A stretch of 64,000 bases of DNA. Source: Schizophyllum amplum (Eukaryota > Basidiomycota > Agaricomycetes > Agaricales > Schizophyllaceae). Made by a program: the position numbers and the translations under genes. The notes below the pieces were generated by a model. It worked only from the letters and a program-made list of their open reading frames with translations. It was not told the origin of the DNA and did no database searches. This document shows, piece after piece, positions 1 through 10,610 of this stretch (position 1 is the first letter of the stretch; every line of letters begins with the position of its first letter). The stretch lies in contig VDMD01000001.1 of NCBI GenBank assembly GCA_007026445.1, positions 3,968,001-4,032,000 of the forward strand. Reading direction: 5' to 3'.

Positions 1-659
1 ACCCAGTCCGCGGGCCTGTCTTCTACCCGCCCGGGCTTAGCTACCAAGCTCTCAAGGTTCCCCCGCAGCTCCGGCAGCACTACGTGAAGCCAGCGAGTAA
101 CGTAGGGTCGCATTCGATGGACCACGTGCTCGCCTGGACGCAGAACGTGCTGCAGAGCTCGAAGTCTGATGATGAAGTCGCTCAGGACGAGGACGAGTCG
201 AGCCAGGACACGCAGGATGAGGGCGCGCACCCTCGCGGCACAGAGAGCCGTGCCTCTACCTTCGCCCCGGCTATGGAGACCCGGGCCGCTAGCCCCACTA
301 TCCGCTTCCGTGGCCATGGCCTCTGGGCGTCATCCCTGTTGAAGGCGATTAACAGCCCGTCTGTGTTACGTGCGAGGGTTGCGGTTGATGAGGAGCAGTC
401 GGACGAGGATCAGGTCCCATCTAGCGACGACGAAATCGTGTACACCCCCCGCGATGTCGAAGCCGATTTCCAGACCTTCGCCGGGGATGTGGACGAAATC
501 CTGGGCGTGTCTGACGAGCCGGGTTCGGGGGCCTCTCGTGGTCGCGTGGAAGACGAGGTCTCTGAATCCGACTTCGGCTCTAACGCCGACTGCTCCGGCT
601 ACGAAGCTAGTAGCGAGGCGGACGAGTCCGACATGGACAGTGCCTCCTTCGCGGTGTGA
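1..659 (+). CDS. C-terminal part of an acidic low-complexity protein, cut by the left edge
   Basis: The frame is open from base 3 to the TGA at 657-659, so this is the 3' exon of a gene that starts outside the window. An apparent start at 84 is only a GTG inside the frame. The protein is rich in Asp, Glu and Ser, has no recognisable domain and no signal peptide. Its tail has SESDFG and GYEASSEADESD. This resembles the tail of the protein at 26141-28961 (SESDFG, GYDASTES), and the segment DVEADFQTFAG recurs in a remnant at 5654-5785. It therefore belongs to a small dispersed family that seems lineage-specific. Function unknown. Confidence 0.6.
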   Translation, partial: PVRGPVFYPPGLSYQALKVPPQLRQHYVKPASNVGSHSMDHVLAWTQNVLQSSKSDDEVAQDEDESSQDTQDEGAHPRGTESRASTFAPAMETRAASPTIRFRGHGLWASSLLKAINSPSVLRARVAVDEEQSDEDQVPSSDDEIVYTPRDVEADFQTFAGDVDEILGVSDEPGSGASRGRVEDEVSESDFGSNADCSGYEASSEADESDMDSASFAV

Positions 660-1654
660 GCTCTCACAGTCTGAAGCGTGGTCCGCACGGCGCGGCGTCA
701 ATCATGCCACAATCGGCGATGCGGGCGTCAGCTCAGCGGTGGAGGTTTGCATGGCCAATTCCCCTCACGGACTTCTCGCCCTTCCGTTCTGTCTTGTATA
801 CGATCCTCTTGCTGCAATCTTCCTCTCTTCTCATGTCTGCTTATGCCACACTAATTGCATCCTACCCCGCGTCACCCTATCCTCACCTTCTTTGCTCGTT
901 ATCACATCTGTAGCTCACCTATCGTTATCGCTCAGCGGCTCTGTTTCTGCTATACATTATCTGTAGGTCTGCTGAAGGCAGGCCATCGACCCAGATTGGA
1001 CTTCCTCTGCTGTATATATTGTCATGTTCTCCTCGTAACTGCTCTGTAATGCCTGCAATGCATTCAATAGTGTTGTCCGAAGTGCCCTCGCGGGAGACGT
1101 CTGGATCCCCGTCCTGACGGCCCTCAAGCGCTCACATTCAGGTCGCGTTCAAGTTTGACTAGTCCGGCAACCGGACCGACAACCTTAGGATCGTCGTGAC
1201 CGAGATTCCCGTGAAAGTTTCGACCTCCACGGTCACATTCCGCGACTGCAACGGCCTCTCCAGTCAGGGCTTCTCGCCGGCCCCGATCATATGTCAAGCC
1301 CTTTTGTCCCTGGAAATCTCCTCGGTGGTCCTTCAAACCATGCAACTTGTGACCCATTGTACAATCCAGTTCACGCACACATCGCGTCCCCGACGATGCC
1401 CACACCCATGGGAATCTATACAATGCTTGACTGCTGACTCTGAGCTAGCGCTTTGAGCATCCATTATACAGAGATCTCGATCATGGGGCCCTCGACCAGC
1501 CGTGGCATGCGTCATGGATGTCAATTGACCTCTCCAAGGCTCTGAAGCCGACTACCCAGGGTCGTCCTTTCAAGTCACACGGCACGCCGAAGGACCACCA
1601 TAGCAATATTAATTCTACGGTCTTCGATGGTCATGGTGCGTCTCCCCTTGACAC
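660..1654. other. Intergenic stretch, left part of duplicated block
   Basis: No convincing gene. From about 1390 to 1654 the sequence is recognisably similar to 5870-6101, the other copy of the segmental duplication. Short ORFs on both strands here are not conserved between the copies. Confidence 0.5.
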
Positions 1655-1910
1655 AGAGCGTCTTTGCGACGTGGCATGATGTAAGCCGCGACGCCCATTG
1701 TTCCCAATTCCGTATGTCAAGAAGAAGCCCCGACACGCGGGAAAGGACTTGCGAAGAAGGCATCGCCGCCGATCGGTGCGATGATAAATATATCAGTATG
1801 GCCAAAGGAGGCATGAGGGTGAGGGCGCGTGTTGATGGCACAGGAATACAAAAGGCGGCGGGTTCCTCGAAGTTCGACATCTGCCTTTCCTGCTACCCTC
1901 AACCCACAAG
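1655..1910 (+). promoter_or_regulatory. Conserved promoter block of small gene A
   Basis: This roughly 250-bp block is much more similar to its copy at 6102-6350 than the surrounding spacer is. Shared parts include CCATTGTTCCCAA (1695-1707 region), a long stretch through AAGAAGAAGCCCC and GCCGATCGGTGCGATG, and a TATA-like run next to AAAGGCGGCGGG near 1847-1862. The TATA-like run lies about 70 bp before the ATG. Conservation of an upstream block above its neighbourhood suggests shared regulation. ATTGT is the core of HMG-box sites, but a role for it here is only inference. Confidence 0.6.
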
Positions 1911-1922
1911 CATCTTGAAACG

Positions 1923-2515
1923 ATGGCTCTCACCGCTAGAACCAACACCTTGTATACGTGAGTTTCTTGTTGTATGCGTGATTTGAAGGCGCGGCGTACT
2001 GACCTCCTCGTTAGGCCATCCTCGCTGCGTCGCGGCAAGAGGTCCGCAATCACTGGGTTTGAGCGCGCTCCCAAGCGCCACCGCGGCTTTTCCTACACTG
2101 TCACGCTTCCGCGTGACAAGGAGAACATCCCGCCATGGGATCAAACGGGGACCAACCTCAACGAACTCATCGTGGCTGTCAGCGAGCAGACCGTGGCCAC
2201 TGAGGTACGCTGATCATGTCCAGCCTCTTCATGTCTCGGCCTCTAATGCTTGTCCTTCAGACCACAGTCCCAGTGGCTGCCGCCCCGGTCGCCTCTGTCC
2301 CCGCTGCTATCGTGGAGTCCCCTACCTCGTCCGGCGCCGTGGCCACCCCCACTGTATCCTCCGTCGTGGCCTCTGCCGCTGTATCTGCGGCCGACACACC
2401 TACCGCGTCTCACGCGCCGATCACGTCCGTCGAGCCTTCCCTTCTCATCGCGTCGGCATCTGCGTCCCTTGCGTCCTCTGACGCGCCCTCGCCTCGCCCA
2501 TCGAAGGACGAATGA
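1923..2515 (+). CDS. Small KEN-box protein A (basic N-terminus, Ser/Thr/Ala-rich tail)
   Basis: Three exons: 1923-1957, 2015-2204, 2261-2515 (159 aa). Introns are 57 and 56 nt with GTGAGT/TTAG and GTACGC/CAG borders. The first two exons have exactly the same lengths (35 and 190 nt) as in paralog B at 6385-7007, which supports the model. The protein opens with MALTARTNT, then a basic stretch (SLRRGKRS, PKRHRG) that could be a nuclear signal, then RDKENIPP, then a tail of Ser, Thr, Ala, Val and Pro ending in PSKDE. KEN followed by Pro three residues later is the canonical APC/C-Cdh1 degron pattern. The tail varies while the N-terminal half is conserved between paralogs. No family recognised. 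A cell-cycle-degraded nuclear protein is a hypothesis only. Confidence 0.75.
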
Positions 2516-3414
2516 ATATCCTTCACGCTGTCATTAGAGTGTATTTGCACCGGTATATACCGGGTTTGTATTGCACACAGAAGCTCGCGATATGTACCGA
2601 GATTCGAGTCGTTGAATACATTTCGGTGTTCCACAACGAGGACCAAATGCAATACAACAAGGGGCTAGTAAATACATCCGAGGCGGAATATTTTCTCCCT
2701 TTTCGACTGTACCCTGCTGCGTCGAACCTACCCGAGGATAACGCACCGTGCTGGCACTAGAGGGCCCGCTTGAGGCAGCCGCGGAACCTGAACTTCAGTA
2801 CTCTGACGTGCTTCCCCTCAGATGCAGTGTCATTGACGGTGCTGCCGGAGCTGCTGCCTGACGACGGGCCCTTCAGTGTGCCTTCAGCCCTCTTCAGCCT
2901 CGTTGTCGGAGCCGTCGGTGTCGATGCGATGAGTTCAATATATACAAGCAGGCCTCGAAAAAACATCTGGAGGTCATTGTTTATACTGAGCGACCGTCGG
3001 AGCTCGTCTATATTGCATATAGCGTATATTAGTACAAGAGGCAAAATTCAGATGAGAAAGTCAGTATATCTCGGTGCAAATACACTCTATTGAGAGATCC
3101 TATGATATTGTGCGTCGTAAGTAGAGGATTAGAGGACAGAATGCTGCAAGGACGCCCAAGGAGTCACAGACTTTAGCACCAAGGAAAGGTCCAAGGGTCT
3201 TACAGGTGGCGCGGACGCCGGATCGAACATTGATATGTACTTAGTCACCTGACTCGGGGAATGCCGGACATGACGCGTCCTTGCGACTGTCTGGCGATGT
3301 CCCTCTCCAATCTCTCTCCTGCTCATCGCAGCGTCGTCCCCATGTGCATGTGAAAGACAATGTAAAAGGACTCCTGCTAAAGCTTGTCCATTGATCTGAC
3401 AACTGAAACAACAG
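2516..3414. other. Intergenic stretch before the F-box gene
   Basis: A minus-strand ORF at 2757-3044 has a basic, Ser/Gly-rich end (RVLKFRFRGCLKRAL) but no support beyond being open. I see no splice-consistent gene here. The part just before 3415 is presumably the F-box gene promoter. Confidence 0.4.
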
Positions 3415-5124
3415 ATGCATCGATGTCTCTCCATCCCCGAGATACTTGCCCTAATCTGCGACTTCGTCATCCTGGGCCGTTCACATCGAAAACATCGCAG
3501 AGACTTGGGATCCTTAGCGCGGTCCTGCCGTACCTGGTATCCTCCGGCAGTAGCAGCTCTCTGGGAGACTCTGGATAGCTTGCGGCCGCTACTGCGCAGC
3601 TTGCCGCCGGACACCTTCGTCCGGAACGAAAAGAAGAAGTTGGAAACAGAATTTGTGAGGCCTCGGATTTTGGGTGACGCCAGACGGTTGTCTAACTCTC
3701 TCTAGATTGTGAATCGTCACATCAGACAGGAATCTCTCACACGATTTATCTTCCTCGCATCGCTCGTCAAGGAATTGCGCCTCACGTGGGTTCCAGACAA
3801 AACATGCTTCGACGCGCTCCATCTGAGCTTGCCAACACCTTTTCTCCCGAACTTACGTGCCTTCGAATGGCTACAAGTCAAGAGCGATAGCTTGAACTAC
3901 AGTCTGCTATTTCTTCACGACAAGATAACACGTCTGGTCATCCGGCCATCTCTCTCAGCCTCCGAGAACGTGCTGACAATGCTACCCCGCTTGCACATAT
4001 TGTGTCCTCACATTCAATTCTTCGAACTCTTGGGGAATTATGTCTTCCGTCTACAACGTCTGAGGATAATATCCGAAGCCGCCACTCGCTGGGAAAATAT
4101 TCAATCGCTCGCCATCCCCCATTTGGACGAGAAAGACCTCATGCGACTGGCAACATTTCCAAAACTGAACGAACTCTCTATCACTAGCCCCTCGAACGAC
4201 CTCTCTAACGTATTCTCGATGCCGACACCATCTTTCCCGATGTTGCGCGGCCTTGTCCTTCAGCCCCACTTGATAAAGTACGCCATCAACTTTCTTCGTG
4301 CCGTGCCCACGACCCTCCGGCTGCATACACTTCACATCATATGTCGCGGCACAGAAACAAGGGAGGACTGGGCATCATGCATCGTTGCTGCTATGCAAAC
4401 ATGCGAATGGAGGACGCTGCGTAACGTCGCAATCAAGGAGACCGCTGACTACGACGAGGACGACATCGAGGAAGGCGACGACGTCGAGTGGCCGTATTCC
4501 GTTAGTTTCGCCATGCTGGTACAGCTGAAGCGGTTTCCCAACCTTCGCCACATCGATTTGGAGTGCTGGGGCGGCTTCCTCATTTGCGATAGCCAGATGC
4601 TCGATTTAGCAACAGCGTGGCGCCATCTGGAGACACTCAATCTAGTCGCAAGGCGCGACGGAGAGCGGCCATACAAATCGACCATCCACGCGCTTCTGAA
4701 CCTCGCGCAACACTGTCCCTTCCTCCAGCGTCTCACCCTCGATTTCGACGCGCGGGATCTGACGTACGCAGAGCGTGACACGCGCGGCGTCCGCCAGCTG
4801 AGCTTGACATATCTCGATGTTCGGCGTTCTTTTATCGCAAGCGCGCGCGTCGTCGCCGCCTTCCTCTCTGCTATCTTTCCAAAGCTCGCCTCAATCACCT
4901 CTGAGGCCGACGAAGCCGACTCTGATGACTCTTCCAGCTCGGAAGGGTCGGATAACGAGAGCGTACGACAGAAGAAGTGGAGGCAGGTACAGCAGCTGCT
5001 GCCGGTTCTTACATTCGTGCGCACGCAAGAGCGCCACGAACAAGCCGGTGATGGGCAGGCGGATTCCAGAGAAGCTTCACCTCTGGAAGACTGGTCATAC
5101 AACACGGATTGCTCCGATCTTTGA
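3415..5124 (+). CDS. F-box domain protein with leucine-rich-like C-terminal part
   Basis: Two exons, 3415-3654 and 3706-5124, separated by a 51-nt intron (GTGAGG...CTCTAG), give 552 aa. The start MHRCLSIPEILALICDFV is the typical opening of the short F-box found in large mushroom F-box families: Leu-Pro/Ile-Pro-Glu-Ile/Leu, then a hydrophobic helix, then SLARSCRTWYPPAVAALWETL. The rest is a long region of irregular Leu-rich segments (LKRFPNLRHIDLECWGG) that probably forms an LRR-like substrate-binding surface. An acidic Ser-rich stretch (EADEADSDDSSSSEGSDNES) lies near residue 480. Such proteins bind Skp1 in SCF ubiquitin ligases. Substrate unknown. The gene sits between the two copies of the duplicated block. 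Confidence 0.85.
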
Positions 5125-5653
5125 CCGTCGTCTGCCTCGAATCTTCGTCTAGACAGGTAATTATATGCTTCACCGTCAAGGTTTTGTATCAGATTTCTGA
5201 CCTGTTTGCAGTCGCGCTTATGTGGCTTCCTTCAGTGCTCTAAATCCAAGGCTTTCCATGCTCAACGAGCGAGTGGCGGGGGCGCATCATACCTTGTCTG
5301 ACCCTTCGGGCGGCGGAGTGTGAGGCGGTCACGTATCTTCTCACTGTATATCTCATGTCCAAGTTGCAATTCATCTTGCTCTCTGCACCTCATTACCGCC
5401 TTTCCTGTTTCTCGTCGCCCTCTCTGCCGACCGTCCTATACAAATACACTGAACGGATCTCTTGCGGAACACCTCGAGCGAGCGCCGCTGTATTCAACTT
5501 CAAAGCAGGCAATGGAGGTCCGTGGATTACATCATTCATGTCTATCATGAGTTCCAGTGATGCATGTCGCTCAGATGCAGGTCACGGTCGGATGTTCTTC
5601 GAAGTTGCTCCTTGGCGGAAAATTGAGCGAGGACAGGGTCCCGACCAGCAACG
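5125..5653. other. Intergenic stretch after the F-box gene
   Basis: Several overlapping short ORFs but no splice-consistent coding pattern or recognisable protein. Likely 3' flank of the F-box gene and degenerate duplicated sequence. Confidence 0.4.
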
Positions 5654-5785
5654 TCGAACTTATTATGCATGACCTTTGCGACGTTGAAGCCGATCTTCAG
5701 ACCTTTGCCGGAAATGCGGACGAGATTTTGGACGCGCTCGACGAGCTCGGAGCCGGTTTCGAGGGATTATTGGGCTCGCGGTAGC
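5654..5785 (+). pseudogene. Remnant of the acidic-tail gene
   Basis: The frame reads CDVEADLQTFAGNADEILD and then DELGAGFEGLLGSR before a TAG. It matches DVEADFQTFAGDVDEILG and the following DEPGSG of the gene ending at 659, but the acidic tail is gone and there is no start or upstream exon. It marks the left end of copy 2 of the segmental duplication. Confidence 0.65.
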
Positions 5786-6101
5786 GTCGAGAGTTTTGGG
5801 TCCCCGGTGGTCTTTTGGCCTGTGACTTGTATGCTAACGCGGTCGTTCACATCACGCGCACCTACACCGACGATCTAGGCATGCATTGACTTGGAACAAA
5901 GCGCCTTCATAAGGCTTGAGCATCGAATATACAGGGGCCTCGACTCGGACCACAACGCTCGGGCCAGCCGTGGTGGCATGCATCGCGGACATCCTCAATT
6001 ATGGAGTCAACCCCGGACCGCGCTTTGAAGTCGCACGCCACGCTGAGAACAGCCATCGATGTCATTCAATGGTCTTCGACAGTCACAGTGCGACACCACT
6101 T

Positions 6102-6350
6102 GACACATAGCGCCTTTGCGACGTGTCATGCTTCGCCGAGCGACGCCCATTGTTCCCAATGCCGTATGTCAAGAAGAAGCCCCAACACGCGTACAAGGAC
6201 CTGCGAAGAAGGCACCGCCGCCGATCGGTGCGATGGCCTGTATATGAACGCCCAAAATAGGAAACAAGGGTGAGGGCGCGTGTTGATGGCACAGGGATAT
6301 AAAGGCGGCGGGTTTTCCAGAGTTCGTCATTCTTTCCTTCCGCCTTCATC
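6102..6350 (+). promoter_or_regulatory. Conserved promoter block of small gene B
   Basis: Counterpart of 1655-1910. It includes CCATTGTTCCCAA near 6148-6160, GCCGATCGGTGCGATG, and a clear TATA element GATATAAAG at 6296-6304 followed by GCGGCGGG. The TATA element lies about 85 bp before the ATG at 6385. Confidence 0.6.
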
Positions 6351-6384
6351 CAAAGCGCGTCGTCTGCATAACCTACCCTTGACA

Positions 6385-7007
6385 ATGGCTTTGACCGCTA
6401 TCACCAACTCAGTCTCCGCGTGAGTGCCCTTGACGTATAGGAGACCAGGCGTGGCGTGCTGACTTCCTTCGTTAGGCCCCCCTTGCTTCGTCGCGGAAAG
6501 AGGTCCGCATCCGATGCGTTGGACCGCGATGTTAAGCGCCGCCGCAACGTTACATATACCATATCCATTGCGCGCGAAAAGGAAAACATTCCCCCGTTGG
6601 ATCAGACAGTGACCTACCTTGACAATGTCATCACTTTCATCCATGCGCAGTCCGTTACTCCTGAGGTGCGTTGATCATGTCCAGCTCTGTCTCTGTCTCT
6701 GACGCTAGTCCTTTAGACCATTGTCACGACGGCTGTCGCCTCCGCTTCTGCGACCGCCACTACCACCGAGCCCCCCGCTTCTTCCGTCGTAGTGGATGCC
6801 TCGTCGAGTGTCGTCACCCCATCCACCAAGTCACTCACTCCTTCGGCCACCTCGACCGTCACGGCTGCTGTATCTGCCGTGGCATCCACGGCCCCCACCG
6901 CAACTGACACGCAGACTGCGTCCGTCGAGGCTTCTACCTCCACCGCGTCGGCGAAGTCGTCCCCTACACCTTCTGGTGCATCCTCGGCCTGCCCATCGAA
7001 GGAATGA
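6385..7007 (+). CDS. Small KEN-box protein B (paralog of 1923-2515)
   Basis: Exons 6385-6419, 6476-6665 and 6717-7007 give 171 aa. Introns are 56 and 51 nt. The N-terminal half parallels paralog A: MALTAITNS, LLRRGKRS, a basic KRRRN stretch, then REKENIPP and DQTVTYLDN. The tail is almost only Thr, Ser, Ala, Val and Pro and ends PSKE. The tail has diverged in length and sequence while the KEN-box region has not, which points to constraint on that part. The Thr/Ser-rich tail could be phosphorylated or O-glycosylated. No signal peptide. Family unknown. Confidence 0.75.
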
Positions 7008-7436
7008 ATGTCTTTCAATCTTGTACTTGTATTTCATGGATTCTCTGTTCTGCTCCGGAATGCACTTACGTTACTGCTTACTTACCCATTATCTATACAC
7101 TGATTTCTTTGGAACACACATTCTTGAAGTCAGCACCCACTGCTGCGATTAATGGTCGTCGCGATGATGGGCCTGTGTGACTGTCAGTCACGCGCAAGTT
7201 CAACATGAGCGCCAATCGGACCGGTCACGCGTTCTCGGCCGGCGCTTATCGCTTGCCTCCGACCACCACTCGTCCTCGTCGACGTCCTTCTCCCCTCTTT
7301 GACGGCACTGCCATCCTTCAATTCTTTGCTAGCCTGATCTTCCCACATTGCACTAATCGCGCGCGACTTCGTGAATACCGAACGAACGTCGGAGCATCGA
7401 GCGTGCAGGCTGCTTCGGCCCAGGATACTACTGAAC

Positions 7437-8249
7437 ATGTCCCCACCACCGAACTTCCGTCCCGCGCTTCTCGTAATTGACATGCAGAATGATTTTTGCC
7501 CCGGAGATCCTGCTTCACGTATCCCTGACGGTGCGTCCTGCATGCGCTTAATGATGATGAATATGTTCAGGCTGTCTCTACCTCAACTCTAACCCGTTCA
7601 AAGAGTCTAACACACCATTCCAGGTGCGCTTGCTGTCGCTGGTGGGCGTGATACAATACCATCGATAAACGCGCTGTTATCGAAGCCCGCGTTCGTGTAC
7701 CGCGCAGCGACACGGGACTGGCATCCGCAGAATCACGTCTCATTCGCGGTGAATCACGGGAAGAAAGCGTTCGTGGACACCACGGAGGTAGTACATCCCG
7801 ACGATCCCTCGAAGTCCTACACGACACGACTCTGGCCCGTCCACTGTATTGAGAACACTCAAGGGGCCCAGTTCGTCGCCGGACTCGACGCGTTCGCGCT
7901 CGATACTGTCGTCGACAAGGGCCGCGACCCTCGCGTCGAGATGTACAGCGCCCTGCACGATCCATTCCACATTTCGGACTCGGGTCTCGTGGATGCGATG
8001 CGCGAGCATGCTGTGACGCACGTGTATGTGGTCGGTCTCGCGTATGATTATTGCGTGAAGTCGACGGCATTGGATGCGCGGGCGGCGAGGTTCGACGAGG
8101 AACCGGCGTGGGAGGTGCTCGTCATCCGCGAAGGGACACGCGCGGTCGATCAGACTGAGGAATCCCTGAAGGCGGTAGAGGACGAGCTGCGCGCCTCCGG
8201 CGTTTGGATTGTGGGTATGAAGGATGAGGAGGTGGGATGGCTGGGATGA
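7437..8249 (+). CDS. PNC1: Nicotinamidase (isochorismatase-fold hydrolase)
   Basis: Two exons, 7437-7530 and 7624-8249, joined by a 93-nt intron (GTGCGT...CCAG), give 239 aa. The enzyme would deamidate nicotinamide to nicotinate and ammonia in the NAD salvage pathway. Catalytic residues are visible: Asp in LLVIDMQNDFCPG, Lys in VVDKGRDP, and the nucleophile Cys in YDYCVKSTA. The metal-site signature DWHPQNHVSF and the WPVHC motif separate nicotinamidases from other isochorismatase-fold proteins. The length fits fungal Pnc1. The start was chosen because MSPPPNFRPALLVID places the motif at the usual distance. An upstream in-frame ATG near 7371 would add an unlikely basic extension. Confidence 0.9.
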
Positions 8250-9002
8250 AGGCGAAGCTGGGAGAGCGGAAGCCAGGACCGGCACGGTGGATGCACCTGG
8301 TGGACTGACGGAGGATATCAATTGACTATCGTACGTGGATGATGTTGGAGCGCTGTGGGACTCCTGACAACCGTACGGCAAAAGCCTCAAGTTGGCCTCG
8401 AATTCCCCTACCTTCCGCTAACGAATCGTCTTGCTTGGAGAGGACACCATGCAATTGAAGCTAGGACAAGCATAAATGTCGCTTAGGTCCCTTGCAGATC
8501 CCTCAGCACCCTTGCAGGATTCCTTGATGGCCGACAAAAACGAACATGTCTGGCACGTGACCTACATGCAGGCAGTCGGACCGACCTTCCGTAAGTACCA
8601 GCGGCGCGATCGAGCTCGTTCAGAATCAGAACGTCCATAATAAGCGCCGCGCTGTGCATCCTACCTCTCAGTCACCGAGATACGGGAAGGCTTCTGTGCT
8701 GCTTTCAATCCACTACTGGATATATAAGCCTCCATTTGTATCTTGCACGAATCCTCGCGAAATTCAACCGAGCCCTCTCTGCGCTTGCTCAAGCGCTCAC
8801 GCGTGGCTCTGGGATCGAATCTAGCCTTGCAAGGCTCATATTGCGGAGAAATACACCGCTACGTCTCGATGCATCGCTCGGTGCGTATCATCGCCCTTGA
8901 TTCTGTGTACGCTATTCGCTTACGAGTTGTCCGAAGACGCGTCGCGCGCCGGCTCAGCTGCAGGTGTTCGCGCCGCGACATACCCTGTCGCCGCGACCTA
9001 TC
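8250..9002. other. Intergenic stretch with a TATA element for the downstream gene
   Basis: No coding pattern. GGATATATAAGCC at about 8714-8727 is a good TATA element about 280 bp upstream of the ATG at 9003. Several short upstream ATGs lie between them, so either the 5' leader is long or the element is not used. Confidence 0.45.
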
Positions 9003-10610
9003 ATGTTCAAGAAGCTGAGCACCCATATGCCGAGACAATCACATTCTTCATTCTCCCCGCGCCCCCCGAACATCTACGCAGCTCGATCACTGCACAGGGC
9101 CTCATTCACCTGCCGACATCTACACGGTCGTTACCCTCTCTCCGCCTGTCCTCCAACTTCAACCCCCCGTTCTCCATTTCTACTTCGCTCATTCTCAACA
9201 TCATCAGCCCTGCTTGACTCACGGCACTTCGACCCCAACTCAAACGATTTTGATCCCGCATCCATACCCGACTTCGGCACCTACGACATCATCCTCCCTC
9301 CGGAGCCGTTGGTATGGGGCGTGCAGCACATAAAGCGGCGGACAGTGCCCCTGAGCGTACCACGACCGCTTGGGTGGCCTAAGGAGGCCGAATACGTCGA
9401 CCCCGACGCCGATCTCCCAGACGCCTCTGCACGTCGCGTATTACTACCCCTTGGCGGGGAGGAGGAGCGAAAGATGCGTGCGGCGTGCCGTCTAGCGGCG
9501 CAGACATTGCAGCTTGCTGGAGACCTCCTGCGGCCCGGGATCTCCACCGCCGCCATCGACGCCTTGGTGCACGCTTTCATCGTGTCCTGCGGCGCGTACC
9601 CGAGTCCGCTTGGCTACGGTGGGTTCCCGAAGGCGTGTTGTACGAGCGTGAATAACATTGCGGTACATGGAATTCCGGATGGGTGAGTGCTGCTTTTCTG
9701 GCTCTTGATTGTCCCTCTGCGTCCTTTGGTATTTCCCCAGTGCTCTTTCGTGACATATAGTCAGAGGATCACCTAGCTAACTCACATCTGGTTCAGGCGC
9801 CCTCTCCTGCCCGGCGACATTGTCACGATCGACGTGACGGTCTATCTGGACGGGTATCATGGGGACACAGCGAGAACGTTCCTCGTAGACGGTCAAGCGG
9901 ACGCCAGTGGGACTGTCGACCCTCAAGGTCGCGCCCTCGCTGCCGCCACCGAGGCCGCCCTCGCAGCGGGGATCGCGGCTTGCGGCCCTGGAAAGTTGTT
10001 TCGAGGCATTGGAAGGGCGATCCACAAGTGCCTCAACGAGGACGGTGCGGGGGCAAGGTGGAAGGAATACGGCCCCTTCTGCGTGTCGGACGCCTTCAGC
10101 GGACATGGGATCGGCATCGCTTTTCACAGGCCGCCGTGGATCTATCACTCGGTGAACGATGAGCCAGGGACGATGGCGCCGGGGGATGTATTTACGATTG
10201 AGGTGAGTGATTGGCTCGGGATCGTCTCGTCGTCCTTGCATGCTCATTTATTCCCCGCTTGTGCTTATTCATTTATACGCAGCCTGTCATCATCCAGGGT
10301 ACGGATCCTACGACATGGATATGGCCGGATGGGTGGACGGCTTCGACGGAGGTGAGTCGCTTCGGACTTCTGTCCGATCTTGCTTTCGTGCGTTATTGGT
10401 TCTATGCATTCATACTGTCTTATGAGCGTGTCCTGCTCCCCGCCGACATGGTATATACTACCGCCACATATCTCCCGTGTCCCATAATTCTAACGCTAAC
10501 GCGTCTGTGGCACGAACCTGACGCGTCCACAGAACACCGCTCGCGCGGCACAGGCGGAGCATACGGTGCTTATTACAAAAGACGGGGTGGAGGTGCTGAC
10601 ATATAATTGA
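9003..10610 (+). CDS. Methionine aminopeptidase type 1, probably mitochondrial
   Basis: Four exons: 9003-9682, 9797-10202, 10283-10351, 10533-10610 (410 aa). All five metal ligands of the M24 fold are in order: Asp and Asp eleven residues apart in TIDVTVYLDGYHGDTA, His in FSGHGIG, Glu in FTIEP, and Glu in AQAEHT. The substrate-binding His is in NIAVHGIPDG. The enzyme removes initiator methionine. The first ~70 residues are rich in Arg, Ser, Phe and Leu with almost no acidic residues (FLLRSFSTSSAL), a mitochondrial presequence pattern. There is no N-terminal zinc-finger of the cytosolic type 1 enzyme, so a mitochondrial form is inferred. The last two exons are only 69 and 78 nt. Confidence 0.88.

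Larger units (their letters stand above)
440..2515 (+). repeat. Segmental duplication, copy 1
   Basis: This block contains the end of the acidic gene, a spacer, a promoter and small gene A. It matches 5670-7007 in the same order and orientation. The spacer between the DVEADFQTFAG motif and the start codon is about 1.44 kb here but about 0.7 kb in copy 2, so copy 2 has lost sequence. The F-box gene lies between the copies. Confidence 0.75.
5670..7007 (+). repeat. Segmental duplication, copy 2
   Basis: Shortened direct copy of 440-2515 containing the acidic-gene remnant, a shortened spacer, the conserved promoter and small gene B. Confidence 0.75.

Noticed and set aside
2757..3044. 95-codon minus ORF ending in a basic motif
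   Set aside because: No splice or start support, and not conserved in the other copy of the duplication.
7371..7436. Upstream ATG for the nicotinamidase
   Set aside because: It would add a basic, non-conserved N-terminus. The ATG at 7437 places the catalytic Asp at the normal distance.
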